Shown here piece by piece: positions 7,853 to 16,742 of a DNA stretch of 64,000 nucleotides. The stretch covers positions 103,040 to 167,039 of the forward strand of contig NZ_KE383842.1 of assembly GCF_000422465.1 (NCBI RefSeq), read 5' to 3'. Every line of letters starts with the position of its first letter. The first letter of the stretch is position 1. The stretch is from Paenibacillus harenae DSM 16969 (lineage in GTDB: Bacteria > Bacillota > Bacilli > Paenibacillales > Paenibacillaceae). The notes beneath the pieces were generated by a model. That model made no database searches, had not been told where the DNA came from, and was given only the letters and a program-made list of their open reading frames with translations. The position numbers were made by a program, and so were the translations under genes.

Positions 7853-9286
7853 ATGCATAACAAAACCTGGGTAATATGGCGGCATAGCTTGCGATTCCTG
7901 GCAGCCTTTCAATCGCTGCAATATGATAACGTACCGCTTGGCATACTGCTGTTGCGCGATTTTCAAAAGTACGCTTTGCATCATCCGCGTTCCTTCCGCA
8001 GCTCTAAATTTGCGAGGGAAGGCCCGATCCGCAACCTTCATGCGGCATGCAAGCCGTATTTGCCGCCGGCCAATCCGGATTTGAGCAAATCCGGCTACAC
8101 GGCGGTCCGAGCCGAGCTATTCGGGGTTGCAAAGGGCTCGGGGGAAGAGAAGTTATTATTTGTTGCGCATCACCGGAGAGAGTACCGCTATATGGCAAAG
8201 CTGAAGGAGTGCAGGCCTCTCGTTTACCTGCATGGTCTGCCGCCGGCGAAACTGCCGCCGGCCCTTACTCATGCGACGATGCGAAAGCTGCGCGAATGTC
8301 TGGCTCATCGGTCCACGCCTGCGGTATTCCGTCAACGGGCTTTCCGGATATGGCTTGCGGCTCGCGTAAGACTGGCCATTCTCCACATCCGCAGGGTTCA
8401 TACTTTATTCGACCGTTACCCGATTAAACAAACGATATACGGCTCCACGATCAATCATCACGGAGCGCTGATTACTTCATTTGCCCAATCCCGGCATGTA
8501 CACACGGTTAATGTGCAGCACGGATTGTTTGGTCCGCTCGGGCATCTGCCGATTAATGCCGATCTGAATTTTGTATGGGGAAAATCGCATTCCGATTTTC
8601 TGAAGAGTTACGGGGCTCCGCCGGACAAAATCAAGATCAGCGGCCCTTGCTTCTACAGAAACCTGCAGACCAAACATTCGTCGGGAAGCAAATCGGCGTC
8701 TGCGCGGCTGCAGGTACTGGTTGCGTTACAGCCGCTCGGCAACCGTTTCAATAGAACGATGATCCGAAGGATCGAAAGGGCGGCAAGGCCGTACGGACGA
8801 AGCGTATTTGTCACCTATAAGCTGCACCCGGATCAGGGGAGCGCGAGTTTTTACAGAAGGCTGTTATCAGGCAGAAGATCAAAAATCGTAAGACACGGCA
8901 CGATTCCGCTTAATAGGCTGATTAACCGGTCTGACATCGTGCTGACCCCTTATTCCTCTGTCGCATATGAATCACTTATTAACGGAAAACCGGTATTTTT
9001 TTATAGGAGGCCGCGCTTTGTGTACTATATTCGCAACGCGCCGATTTATTTCCATACGTCAACTCAGCTCAAGCGGCTGCTTGCGAAATATATCGGAAAC
9101 ACGAAGCGGCTTGCCGCCGCGCACGCAAAAATGGGAGTCATCGATTCGGCGTCATCCGGAACGGACGGCAGCCGCTTCATTTGGTCCACGCTGCGCCTGC
9201 TGCAATTAGGCGCGTCCGGCAACATTGAGGGAAACCGCAGTCCCGTCACGGGCTTCGGCGCGAAGGAGGGGGAGGTACCGGAATGA
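7853..9286 (+). CDS. Putative GT-B glycosyltransferase (capsule/SpsB-like), nonulosonate transferase candidate
   Basis: A 477-residue basic soluble protein. I recognise motifs, not a named gene. VNVQHGLFGPLGH resembles the QHG motif of capsule and surface-carbohydrate enzymes. TYKLHPDQG near residue 323 carries an HP motif, and LTPYSSVAYESLINGKPVFF near 365-385 carries an SS motif; HP and S/SS pairs are seen in bacterial sialyltransferases and CDP-glycerol transferases. The ATG at 7853, 8 nt after the dehydratase stop, was chosen over an upstream reading inside that gene. It overlaps the CMP-transferase start by 4 nt. Position between sugar synthesis and CMP activation suggests that it uses the CMP-nonulosonate as donor; it could instead act on another nucleotide sugar, like B. 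subtilis SpsB. Confidence 0.6.
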   Translation: MHNKTWVIWRHSLRFLAAFQSLQYDNVPLGILLLRDFQKYALHHPRSFRSSKFAREGPIRNLHAACKPYLPPANPDLSKSGYTAVRAELFGVAKGSGEEKLLFVAHHRREYRYMAKLKECRPLVYLHGLPPAKLPPALTHATMRKLRECLAHRSTPAVFRQRAFRIWLAARVRLAILHIRRVHTLFDRYPIKQTIYGSTINHHGALITSFAQSRHVHTVNVQHGLFGPLGHLPINADLNFVWGKSHSDFLKSYGAPPDKIKISGPCFYRNLQTKHSSGSKSASARLQVLVALQPLGNRFNRTMIRRIERAARPYGRSVFVTYKLHPDQGSASFYRRLLSGRRSKIVRHGTIPLNRLINRSDIVLTPYSSVAYESLINGKPVFFYRRPRFVYYIRNAPIYFHTSTQLKRLLAKYIGNTKRLAAAHAKMGVIDSASSGTDGSRFIWSTLRLLQLGASGNIEGNRSPVTGFGAKEGEVPE

Positions 9287-9990
9287 AGGACAGTCGCGAG
9301 TTGCTTGCTATTATCCCGGCTAGAGCCGGGTCGAAAGGAATCCCGGGCAAAAATATTCGCCCGCTCGGCGGCAAGCCGCTCATCGCGTGGACGATCGAAG
9401 CGGCTCGGCAATCATCGCTGATCGGCAGAGTGGTCCTCACGACGGACTGTGAAGAGATTAGCGAGATTGGCCGCATGTACGGAGCAGAGACTCCGTTCTT
9501 AAGGCCAAAGCATTTGTCAGAGGATACGACTCCGATGGCGGACGTTATCTTTCATGTTCTCGAATCTCTAAAGGAACAATCCGGCGAGCTGCCCGGGAGC
9601 TTCATCCTGCTGCAGCCGACGACGCCACTCCGGACGGTGAAGCATATTAATGAAGCGATCACGTTATTTGACAAGCAGGATTGCGATGCCGTCGTCAGCG
9701 TATGCGAGGTCATGGAGCATCCCTATTTGATGAAAACCATTAAGGACAATGAGCTTCATGATCTGATCGCGGACAGCGGGAGACACACCCGAAGGCAGGA
9801 TTATCCGACGGTTTATAAGCTGAACGGCTGTATCTACGTTTACGACACGGAAATGTATCTGGCAAGAAAAGAGCTTCATATGCGCAAATACGTCCCCTAT
9901 ATTATGGAGGCCAAGGATTCGATAGACATCGACACGCCGTTTGATTTCGAAATGGCAAAGGCGTATTTAAAAGCAAGGGAACGAGGCTAA
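9283..9990 (+). CDS. neuA: CMP-nonulosonate cytidylyltransferase (NeuA/LegF/SpsF-like)
   Basis: A 235-residue nucleotidyltransferase that activates a nonulosonic acid with CTP. N-terminal signature IIPARAGSKGIPGKNIRPLGG, then PLIAWTIEAAR, VVLTTDCEEI, ILLQPTTPLRTV, and near the end AKDSIDIDTPFDFEMA (the metal-binding D-x-D). All are standard for CMP-sialate synthetases. ATG 9283 overlaps the preceding stop (ATGA) and is preceded by GGAGGGGGAGG. It completes the pathway in this locus; the exact acid is not determined by sequence. Confidence 0.9.
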   Translation: MKDSRELLAIIPARAGSKGIPGKNIRPLGGKPLIAWTIEAARQSSLIGRVVLTTDCEEISEIGRMYGAETPFLRPKHLSEDTTPMADVIFHVLESLKEQSGELPGSFILLQPTTPLRTVKHINEAITLFDKQDCDAVVSVCEVMEHPYLMKTIKDNELHDLIADSGRHTRRQDYPTVYKLNGCIYVYDTEMYLARKELHMRKYVPYIMEAKDSIDIDTPFDFEMAKAYLKARERG

Positions 9991-10020
9991 GGTCTTGTTT
10001 TCTTGCTTTTGTTAAATTCA

Positions 10021-10049
10021 TTGACCCTGCCGGCATTTTCCTTTAGAGT
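10021..10049 (+). promoter_or_regulatory. Weak sigma-A-like promoter before the GT-C fusion gene
   Basis: TTGACC (10021-10026), a 17-nt spacer and TAGAGT (10044-10049), 61 nt upstream of the chosen ATG. The -10 match is only 4 of 6. Confidence 0.25.
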
Positions 10050-10109
10050 GAAATTGTATTTTACTGTAAAGGCTTGAATAAATGCCGAGCTGAGGTGGGA
10101 TCCGGAACA

Positions 10110-13100
10110 ATGAATGTTTATCTTCGAATTGCTGCAGCTATCCTTCTCCTCGCCCTGCTGCTGCCGGCCGCTTCCGGCGAAGCGGCAACCAATCTGCTGA
10201 AAAATCCCGGTTTCGAAACGGTAACGAACGGCGCTCCGGACCATTGGGGACGGGACGCGTACTTGATGGAAGAACATATTACGGCCTATTCCGTGAGCAA
10301 TAGCGAGGCGCATACGGGAACCTACTCGGCCGTACTTGATAATAAGGAAGCGAACCACTCGCGCTGGACGCAAACCGTCATCGTCAAGCCGAAGACGATG
10401 TATAAGTTTGCGGGATACGTAAAGACGGAGGGAGTGGCGCAAGGCGCCGCAGGCGCGCATTTCTTCGTAGACGGGATTGCCGTTACCTATCCCCAGGCGC
10501 AGGATACGAACGGGAAGTGGGAATATGTCCACTTCTACGCGAAAACCGGCAGCGAGCAGAAAAGCCTGACGTTCGGCGCCAGCCTTGGCGGATACGGAAG
10601 CATCAACTCGGGGAAAGCCTATTTCGATGACGTGAGCCTAGAGAAGGTATCGAAGGCTCCGGCGGGGGCCGAGGTGTTCAGCTTGTCCGCGACTGCCGCA
10701 AGCGACGCGTCCGAGCCGGCGGTCTCAGGCAGCACCGTGATGACGATGCTATTGCTGGCGGGCGTGTTCAGCCTTTTTTTTACGGCCGTTTATCATAAGC
10801 TGCTGAGGGGCGGAAGCCTTGCGGAGGCGAAGCGGAGCAGGCAGCCGGTTTGGCTGGCGTTTGCTTTCATCGGCGCGTTTGCGCTTAGGGTTGCTATTGC
10901 GGTATCCGGAACCGGCTATGCCAACGATATCGCCTTGTTCATGGCCTGGGCGGATCATGCGGCAGCGCAGGGGTTGTCCGGCTTCTACCATTCGGGCATG
11001 TTCGTCGATTACCCGCCGGGGTATATTTATATCTTATACCTATTAGGCATCTTAAAAGAGTTTCTCGCGCTTGATCCATCGTCCGAAGGGACGGTGCTCT
11101 TATTTAAAATGCCTGCCATGTTGGCCGACTTGGCCGCGGCAGCCTTGATCTACCGGCTGGCCCGCAGGAAAACGAGCTATCTCTTCTCGCTTGGGCTAAC
11201 GCTGCTGTATTTGTTCAATCCGGCGGTCATCGCGGATTCGGCAGCATGGGGACAGGTCGATTCGATCTTCTCGCTGGCGCTTGTGCTGGCCGTCCATTCC
11301 ATTGCGGAGAGCAGAATCGGCAGGGCATCCGTATGGTTTGCGCTGGCGGCATTAATTAAGCCACAGGCGTTTATTTTTATGCCCGTGCTGCTGCTCTGGT
11401 TCATTTATCGCCGGGCATGGAAGCAAATACCGGTCAGCGCATTTTACGGCTTCGGGACCTTCATTGTGCTGGCTCTGCCGTTCTTCTGGGGAAACGGCGG
11501 CTTATCCGCGCTGTACCGGCTGTACAGCGGAACGCTGTCCTCCTATCCTTATGCGACGTTAAACGCATTCAATATCTATGCGCTGAGCAACGCGAATTGG
11601 AAGCCGATTACGGATACCTGGCTATTATTTACGTTCCAAACGTGGGCAAGCCTCTTCGTATTGGCGGCTGTCGCTATCGCCGTATTTTTCGCATTGAAGA
11701 AGCGTGACGGCGAGACGCCCAATCGATCTTATTTGATTGCGATGGTGTTAATTTCGGTCGTGTTCGTCGGGGTCACGAAAATGCATGAGCGCTACTTGTT
11801 CCCTGTCATGCTGCTCGGCATGTTGGCGTTTATCCAATCGCTTGACCGCAGAATGCTTACGGTTTACTTCGGCTTCAGCGTCACCAGCTTCATCAATATT
11901 GCCTATGTGCTGGATTACAGTAAAGTGAGCACGAACGTGCCGTTTGACGGGATTGTGCTTCTGTGCTCTCTCGCTAATATCGGGCTGCTTCTATACTTGT
12001 TATATATTGGATATGATAGATACATAAAGGGTAGAGAGATAAGGGTTGAGCAGGTGGGGGAGAAAGAAAGGGCGCAGTCTGACAGCGCCGTGCTGATGCC
12101 ATATGAAGCGGTGCATGCTTCGAGAATAAGCCAAGACGGCGGGCTCAGCAGACGTCTAAAGAAGCAGGATTGGCTGTGGATAGGCGCGGTTACTCTCGTC
12201 TACGCGATCGTCGCTCTCTATCATTTGGGCGATATGAGAGGACCCGGGACCGTATGGCAGCCCGCATCGGCCTCGCAAAGCTTTGTCGTCGACCTCGGCG
12301 AAACGAAGCAGCTTGATAAGATCAATAGCTTCGGCGGCGTCGGTACCGGCAAATACAAATATGAGTTCAGCTTGAACGGCACAGACTGGGACAACGTGAT
12401 GGAGATCGACAGCAGCCATGTTGCCGTATTTGCCTGGAACAGCCAGCCCGCCGCTCTTCAGGCGCGGTATATCAAGCTTACGGCCGTACAATCCGGCTTT
12501 TCCATGCACGAGCTGGCGATTTACGGTCAGGGCAACAAAACGCCGCTTCCCATCGTCGATATCAATGACGAGCTGGCGAAGGATGCCGGAAGAGGAAGCG
12601 TACGGCTGCTATTCGATGAGCAGCAGCTGGCGCAATATGAAGCTACTTATATGAACGGCTCCTATTTTGATGAAATCTATCACGCACGCACCGCATACGA
12701 GCATTTGGAGCATATTACCGCATACGAGAATACGCATCCGCCGCTCGGCAAAATCATCATTGCGCTCGGAATTAAGCTGTTCGGCCTGAATCCGTTCGGC
12801 TGGCGGGTTGCGGGCACGCTGGTAGGGATTGCGATGCTGCCGCTTATGTACCTGTTCGGGAGAAGATTGTTTAACAGCAGTCTCTACGGCGGCTTAGCCG
12901 CTGTTCTCTTCGCTGCGGATTTTATGCATTTCACGCAGACGCGAATATCAACGATCGACGTGTACGGCGTATTTTTCATTATGCTGATGTTTTATTTCAT
13001 GCACAAATACAGCTCCCTGAGCTTCTATAAGGTTAAGCTTGGCGCTACGCTGCTTCCGTTGTTCTGGGCAGGCTTGTTCTTCGGAATCGGCGTCGCTTCC

Positions 13101-13925
13101 AAGTGGATCGTCCTTTACGGCGGCGCAGGCCTGGCAGTCATGCTGGGCATCTCGTTATTTGACCGGTACAAGGAGTATGCCGCAGCGAAGCGGGTATTAC
13201 ATAGCGGAGGAACGCAGGCAAGGGCTTATATGAAGGGTACGCTGGAGCATATTGTCAGCGCGTTTCCGCGATATACCGTCATTACACTAGCGGTATGTGT
13301 CGTCTTCTATATCGTAATTCCGCTTATCATTTATGCGCTGTCTTACATTCCGGTGCTGACCGCCATGAAAGACGGCTATACGTTAAAGAGCTTAATCGAT
13401 TATCAGAAGCATATGTTCAGCTATCACAGCAATCTGGTCTCGACGCATCCGTTCTCCTCCTCCTGGTGGGAGTGGCCGTTCATGAAGCGACCGGTATGGT
13501 ATTACTCAGGCGACCATATGCCGGCGGGGTTCAAATCAACGATCGTCGCAATGGGCAATCCGGTCATTTGGTGGGCGGGCATATTCGCTATGCTGGCGAC
13601 GATATGGCTCAGCATCAAACGAGCAGATAAGGCGGTGTATACGATATGGATCGCTTTCCTAGCGCAGTATGTGCCTTGGATGCTCGTCACGAGGCTTACC
13701 TTCCTGTATCACTATTTTGCAATGGTGCCTTTCATTATCTTAAGTCTGGTGTATATATTCAAGGTGCTGGAAGAAAAAAGCGCGAGCTTGAGACCTGTCC
13801 GTTACGTGACTGTAGCAGCGGCCGTCCTGCTGTTCATCCTGTTCTATCCGGCATTGTCCGGCATGACGGTTCCAAGCTGGTACGTGGAGCATCTGCTGCG
13901 CTGGTTCCCGAGCTGGTTATTCTAA
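10110..13925 (+). CDS. Fused double GT-C glycosyltransferase with carbohydrate-binding and discoidin-like domains (PMT family C-terminal half)
   Basis: A 1271-residue polytopic membrane protein. Order seen: signal/anchor helix (1-25); a beta-rich domain at about 26-185 starting NLLKNPGFETV and ending AYFDDVSLEKV, like CBM4/9 modules; a helix near 210-230; a first GT-C-like multi-pass half at about 250-630 with GYANDIALFMAWADH and VDYPPGYIYIL; a soluble F5/8 type C (discoidin)-like domain at about 710-805; then a PMT-family half from about 845, with YFDEIYHARTAYEH (acidic pair of the first outer loop) and THPPLGKIIIALG. Such enzymes move sugars from polyprenyl-phosphate carriers outside the membrane. 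ATG 10110 is preferred over a TTG at 10074. The GtrB and GtrA genes just downstream would supply and flip the lipid-linked sugar. Confidence 0.8.
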   Translation: MNVYLRIAAAILLLALLLPAASGEAATNLLKNPGFETVTNGAPDHWGRDAYLMEEHITAYSVSNSEAHTGTYSAVLDNKEANHSRWTQTVIVKPKTMYKFAGYVKTEGVAQGAAGAHFFVDGIAVTYPQAQDTNGKWEYVHFYAKTGSEQKSLTFGASLGGYGSINSGKAYFDDVSLEKVSKAPAGAEVFSLSATAASDASEPAVSGSTVMTMLLLAGVFSLFFTAVYHKLLRGGSLAEAKRSRQPVWLAFAFIGAFALRVAIAVSGTGYANDIALFMAWADHAAAQGLSGFYHSGMFVDYPPGYIYILYLLGILKEFLALDPSSEGTVLLFKMPAMLADLAAAALIYRLARRKTSYLFSLGLTLLYLFNPAVIADSAAWGQVDSIFSLALVLAVHSIAESRIGRASVWFALAALIKPQAFIFMPVLLLWFIYRRAWKQIPVSAFYGFGTFIVLALPFFWGNGGLSALYRLYSGTLSSYPYATLNAFNIYALSNANWKPITDTWLLFTFQTWASLFVLAAVAIAVFFALKKRDGETPNRSYLIAMVLISVVFVGVTKMHERYLFPVMLLGMLAFIQSLDRRMLTVYFGFSVTSFINIAYVLDYSKVSTNVPFDGIVLLCSLANIGLLLYLLYIGYDRYIKGREIRVEQVGEKERAQSDSAVLMPYEAVHASRISQDGGLSRRLKKQDWLWIGAVTLVYAIVALYHLGDMRGPGTVWQPASASQSFVVDLGETKQLDKINSFGGVGTGKYKYEFSLNGTDWDNVMEIDSSHVAVFAWNSQPAALQARYIKLTAVQSGFSMHELAIYGQGNKTPLPIVDINDELAKDAGRGSVRLLFDEQQLAQYEATYMNGSYFDEIYHARTAYEHLEHITAYENTHPPLGKIIIALGIKLFGLNPFGWRVAGTLVGIAMLPLMYLFGRRLFNSSLYGGLAAVLFAADFMHFTQTRISTIDVYGVFFIMLMFYFMHKYSSLSFYKVKLGATLLPLFWAGLFFGIGVASKWIVLYGGAGLAVMLGISLFDRYKEYAAAKRVLHSGGTQARAYMKGTLEHIVSAFPRYTVITLAVCVVFYIVIPLIIYALSYIPVLTAMKDGYTLKSLIDYQKHMFSYHSNLVSTHPFSSSWWEWPFMKRPVWYYSGDHMPAGFKSTIVAMGNPVIWWAGIFAMLATIWLSIKRADKAVYTIWIAFLAQYVPWMLVTRLTFLYHYFAMVPFIILSLVYIFKVLEEKSASLRPVRYVTVAAAVLLFILFYPALSGMTVPSWYVEHLLRWFPSWLF

Positions 13926-13947
13926 AAATAAAGGGGAGGATGCGGGC

Positions 13948-14952
13948 ATGAAGCTGTCGGCTGTGAAGTACAGTATTATCATCCCTATGTTTAACGAGGA
14001 AGAGGTTATCGAATTTACGTATGACCGGTTGAAGCAGGTGATGGACAGCACGGAGGAACCATACGAACTTCTGTTCGTCAATGACGGAAGCCGCGACCGC
14101 ACCGCCGGCAAGATGGCGATGATCTGCGAGTTCGACCCGAATGTCCGCCTCATTGATTTCTCCCGAAACTTTGGCCATCAGATCGCGATTTCGGCAGGCA
14201 TGGATTATGCGCAGGGAGCGGCGATCATCGTCATTGACGCCGATCTGCAGGATCCTCCCGAGGTGATCTTGAAGATGATCGCAAAATGGAAGGAAGGTTA
14301 TGAAGTCGTATACGGGAAGAGGCTGAAGCGCAACGGGGAGACGGTTTTCAAAAAACTGTCCGCTAAGCTGTTCTACCGCACGCTTCGGACCTTGACGAAT
14401 GTCGATATTCCCGTCGATACGGGCGACTTTCGCTTGATTGACCGCAAGGTGTGCGACGTGCTGAGAGGCCTGAAGGAAAAAAACAGGTTCGTCCGGGGAC
14501 TGGTCAGCTGGGTCGGCTTTCGGCAGACGATGGTCGAATATGAACGCGAGGAGCGGTTCGCCGGCGAAAGCAAATATCCGATCAAAAGAATGATTGCCTT
14601 TGCGCTGGACGGCATTACCTCCTTCTCTTACAAGCCGCTCAAGATTGCCACCTATATCGGGTTCGCGTTGTCGATAACCAGCTTCTTGTATTTGCTGATC
14701 GTCATCTTCCAGAAGCTGTTCACCGGCAGCACCGTTGCCGGCTGGGCATCGATCGTGGCGGTTAATCTGCTGTTCAACGGCATTATTCTTATCCTTCTTG
14801 GCTTAATAGGCGAATATATCGGGCGCATCTACGAAGAATCGAAGAACCGTCCGCTGTACATCGTCCGCGATAAGCTCGGTTATCCGGAGTCGGAAGGAGA
14901 GCGCGAAGCGGCTGACGAGAATTCCGCTCGGGTTGATAAATATGTCAAATGA
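13948..14952 (+). CDS. Polyprenyl-phosphate glycosyltransferase, GT2 (GtrB/DPM1-like)
   Basis: A 334-residue protein with a cytosolic GT2 domain (YSIIIPMFNEEEVIEF, LLFVNDGSRDRT, VIDADLQDPPEVI with the DxD-like DAD, TGDFRLIDRKV) and two C-terminal membrane helices (about 235-255 and 268-290). This is the GtrB/dolichyl-phosphate-mannose synthase layout: it attaches a nucleotide sugar to undecaprenyl phosphate. ATG 13948 has AAGGGGAGGATG upstream. It lies 22 nt after the GT-C fusion gene and overlaps the GtrA-like gene, forming a three-gene glycosylation operon. Donor sugar not predictable. Confidence 0.88.
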   Translation: MKLSAVKYSIIIPMFNEEEVIEFTYDRLKQVMDSTEEPYELLFVNDGSRDRTAGKMAMICEFDPNVRLIDFSRNFGHQIAISAGMDYAQGAAIIVIDADLQDPPEVILKMIAKWKEGYEVVYGKRLKRNGETVFKKLSAKLFYRTLRTLTNVDIPVDTGDFRLIDRKVCDVLRGLKEKNRFVRGLVSWVGFRQTMVEYEREERFAGESKYPIKRMIAFALDGITSFSYKPLKIATYIGFALSITSFLYLLIVIFQKLFTGSTVAGWASIVAVNLLFNGIILILLGLIGEYIGRIYEESKNRPLYIVRDKLGYPESEGEREAADENSARVDKYVK

Positions 14953-15367
14953 AAGCCGGAAGCGGCTTGCGGCGCAATTTATTCAATTTAATCTGGTCGG
15001 GCTTCTGAATACCGCGATTGATTTCCTGCTGTTTGCCCTGCTGACGTGGCTTGGCGTCTATTATTTGCTGGCTCAAGCGACCGCGTACGCGGCGGGAATG
15101 CTGAACAGCCTGCTGCTGAACAGCCGGTTTACATTCCGCAAGACGGACGGCAGCCGCACTTCCGGCAGCTTGAATTGGAAGACGGGCGTGCGATTTATTA
15201 TATGGAATCTTATCGTCCTCGGCCAGTCGCTGCTCCTGCTCGCGGCTCTAACGGAGTGGCTGAGCTTCGGAAGCGTATCGTCCAAGCTGCTTGTGACGGC
15301 GGTTACGGCAGGCATAAACTTCTATGGAAGCAAAAGATGGGTTTTTGCAGCCCGAGCGGCGGGGTGA
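14942..15367 (+). CDS. GtrA-like flippase of polyprenyl-phosphate sugar
   Basis: A 141-residue protein with four predicted membrane helices, typical of the GtrA/DPMS family (FIQFNLVGLLNTAIDFLLFALL, two middle helices, and a final TAGINFYGSKRWVF). It is thought to flip the lipid-linked sugar made by GtrB. The start at ATG 14942 overlaps the GtrB stop by 11 nt; an upstream TTG at 14933 is less likely. Together with the GT-C enzyme it completes a three-component Gtr-type system. Confidence 0.85.
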   Translation: MSNESRKRLAAQFIQFNLVGLLNTAIDFLLFALLTWLGVYYLLAQATAYAAGMLNSLLLNSRFTFRKTDGSRTSGSLNWKTGVRFIIWNLIVLGQSLLLLAALTEWLSFGSVSSKLLVTAVTAGINFYGSKRWVFAARAAG

Positions 15368-15409
15368 TTCACGCGGAGGCAATTATTTTTGTTGAGGCGA
15401 GGTGATTTT

Positions 15410-16117
15410 TTGAGGAAAATAGGGTCCTATACGCTGGTCGTCGCCGGCATCTTAATTCTGCTCTATCCGAAAGCGAACGAATGGTACGAGAACAGGCAGC
15501 AGAAGCAGCTGCTCGCGGAATGGGAGGAGTCCAGCTTTGACGAGGAAGCCCAGCAGCAAGCGCGGCGGCAATATGAGCAGCTAACGCAGTTATTTCAAGA
15601 GGAGTCGATGGACGAAGCCGCCACTGCGCCGACTATAACTCCCAGCGGAACTCCCAGCGGAACTCCATCGGAGGCTCCCGCCCAGACACCTGTCCAAACC
15701 CCGGCAGCGAAGCCTGCCGTGCGGAAGCCAAGTCCGATCGCAACCATTACGATTGATTCCATCAAGCTCAAGCTGCCTGTCCTCGAGGGCGCGACGCAGA
15801 AAAACATGAAATCCGCCGCAGCGCATTTAAAGGAAACGACAGCGATCGGCCAAGTAGGCAACGCGGCTATCGCGGGCCATCGGATGCGATCGAAGGGGAG
15901 ATTGTTCAACCGGCTCGGCGAGATGGAGGTCGGAGATAAAATCGTCATCAAGACAAAGGACGAGACGTTCACGTACACGGTGTATAAAATTTCGATCGTC
16001 GAGCCGACGGACGTATCCGTGCTTAATTATAACAACAGAGACAAATTGCTGACCTTGATTACTTGCGACCCGATCGTAGACCCTACGCACCGGTTAATCA
16101 TCCACGCGAAAATATAA
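15410..16117 (+). CDS. Class D sortase
   Basis: A 235-residue membrane-anchored transpeptidase. Helix at residues 5-20, charged linker, Pro/Thr-rich spacer at about 73-109 (TPSGTPSGTPSEAPAQTP), then the sortase barrel from 110. Catalytic residues are all present: His157 (AGHRMR), Cys219 (TLITCDP) and Arg228 (THRLIIHA). TTG 15410 is the best start, with GAGGTGAT 7 nt upstream; a TTG at 15389 precedes the ribosome site and is rejected. It follows the glycosylation operon and precedes gerE. No protein with a sorting signal (LPNTA/LPxTG plus helix) is visible in the window, so its substrate lies elsewhere. Class D sortases of spore formers often serve sporulation. Confidence 0.88.
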   Translation: MRKIGSYTLVVAGILILLYPKANEWYENRQQKQLLAEWEESSFDEEAQQQARRQYEQLTQLFQEESMDEAATAPTITPSGTPSGTPSEAPAQTPVQTPAAKPAVRKPSPIATITIDSIKLKLPVLEGATQKNMKSAAAHLKETTAIGQVGNAAIAGHRMRSKGRLFNRLGEMEVGDKIVIKTKDETFTYTVYKISIVEPTDVSVLNYNNRDKLLTLITCDPIVDPTHRLIIHAKI

Positions 16118-16151
16118 ACCGGGAAAGGAGCCCATTTTCCCCATATACAGC

Positions 16152-16179
16152 ACCATCCCCTCCGCCCCTTCATACTATA
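16152..16179 (+). promoter_or_regulatory. Sigma-K-like promoter of gerE
   Basis: AC at 16152-16153 (CACC), 17-nt spacer, CATACTATA at 16171-16179: a full match to the sigma-K -10. It lies 63 nt upstream of the gerE start. gerE is known to be sigma-K dependent in B. subtilis, which makes this the most credible of the set. Confidence 0.6.
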
Positions 16180-16242
16180 ATTTGACTGTATCCCTTAACC
16201 TTGTTAAACCATAAAAACCCGCGCAAGGAGGGGTGACAAACA

Positions 16243-16467
16243 TTGAAGGGTAGCGACCATAAGAGCAAGTTTTTATTGACGCATCGTGAACGCGAGGTAT
16301 TCGAGCTGTTGGTACAGGATAAGACAACCCGGGATATCGCTCAACAACTATTCATCAGCGAGAAGACTGTCCGCAACCATATTTCCAATGTCATGCAAAA
16401 GCTGAACGTAAAAGGTCGTTCGCAAGCGGTTGTAGAGCTGATAAAGCTTGGGGAATTACAAATCTAA
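16243..16467 (+). CDS. gerE: Spore coat transcription factor GerE
   Basis: A 74-residue LuxR-type helix-turn-helix protein consisting of only the DNA-binding domain, the same length and layout as B. subtilis GerE. THREREVFELLVQDKTTRDI is at residues 13-32, followed by LFISEKTVRNHISNVMQKLN with the recognition helix, and KGRSQAVVELIKLGELQI at the end. The start is TTG 16243, 9 nt after AAGGAGGGG. GerE acts late in the mother cell with sigma-K, activating coat and spore-surface polysaccharide genes and repressing others. It fixes the organism as an endospore former and gives a plausible regulator for the sugar operons to the left. Confidence 0.93.
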   Translation: MKGSDHKSKFLLTHREREVFELLVQDKTTRDIAQQLFISEKTVRNHISNVMQKLNVKGRSQAVVELIKLGELQI

Positions 16468-16534
16468 CATAGCAAGCCCATCGGGCAGCATAGAGATATG
16501 CTGTCTTATTTTGTGCGGAGAAAAGCGGATCGGC

Positions 16535-16692
16535 GACAAACATTGAAGAGTAGCGACCATAAGAGCAAGTTTTTATCGACACATCGTGAACCCGAGGTAT
16601 TCGAGTTGTTGGTACAGGATAAGACAACCCGGGATATCGCTCAACAACTATTCATTAGCGAGAAGCTGACCGCGCGGTGCGATGAATATTGA
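16535..16692 (+). pseudogene. Partial, damaged duplicate of gerE
   Basis: Positions 16535-16665 repeat 16235-16365 at an offset of exactly 300 nt, with six substitutions in 131 positions by direct comparison. The copy includes part of the leader and TTG start, and keeps residues 1-41, but carries changes such as L12S and R17P. It departs from gerE immediately after SEK, losing the recognition helix. The frame then runs to a stop at 16690-16692. The AAGGAGGGG ribosome site is not copied, so expression is doubtful. I read it as a truncated tandem duplication, not a working regulator. Confidence 0.8.
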
Positions 16693-16742
16693 AGCTCGAA
16701 AGAGACAATAAAAATCCAAATCGTTATGTTCCATAAAGCAAA

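Noticed and set aside
16498..16692. Second functional gerE
   Set aside because: The copy lacks the recognition helix and dimer region, has a Pro substitution and no ribosome site.
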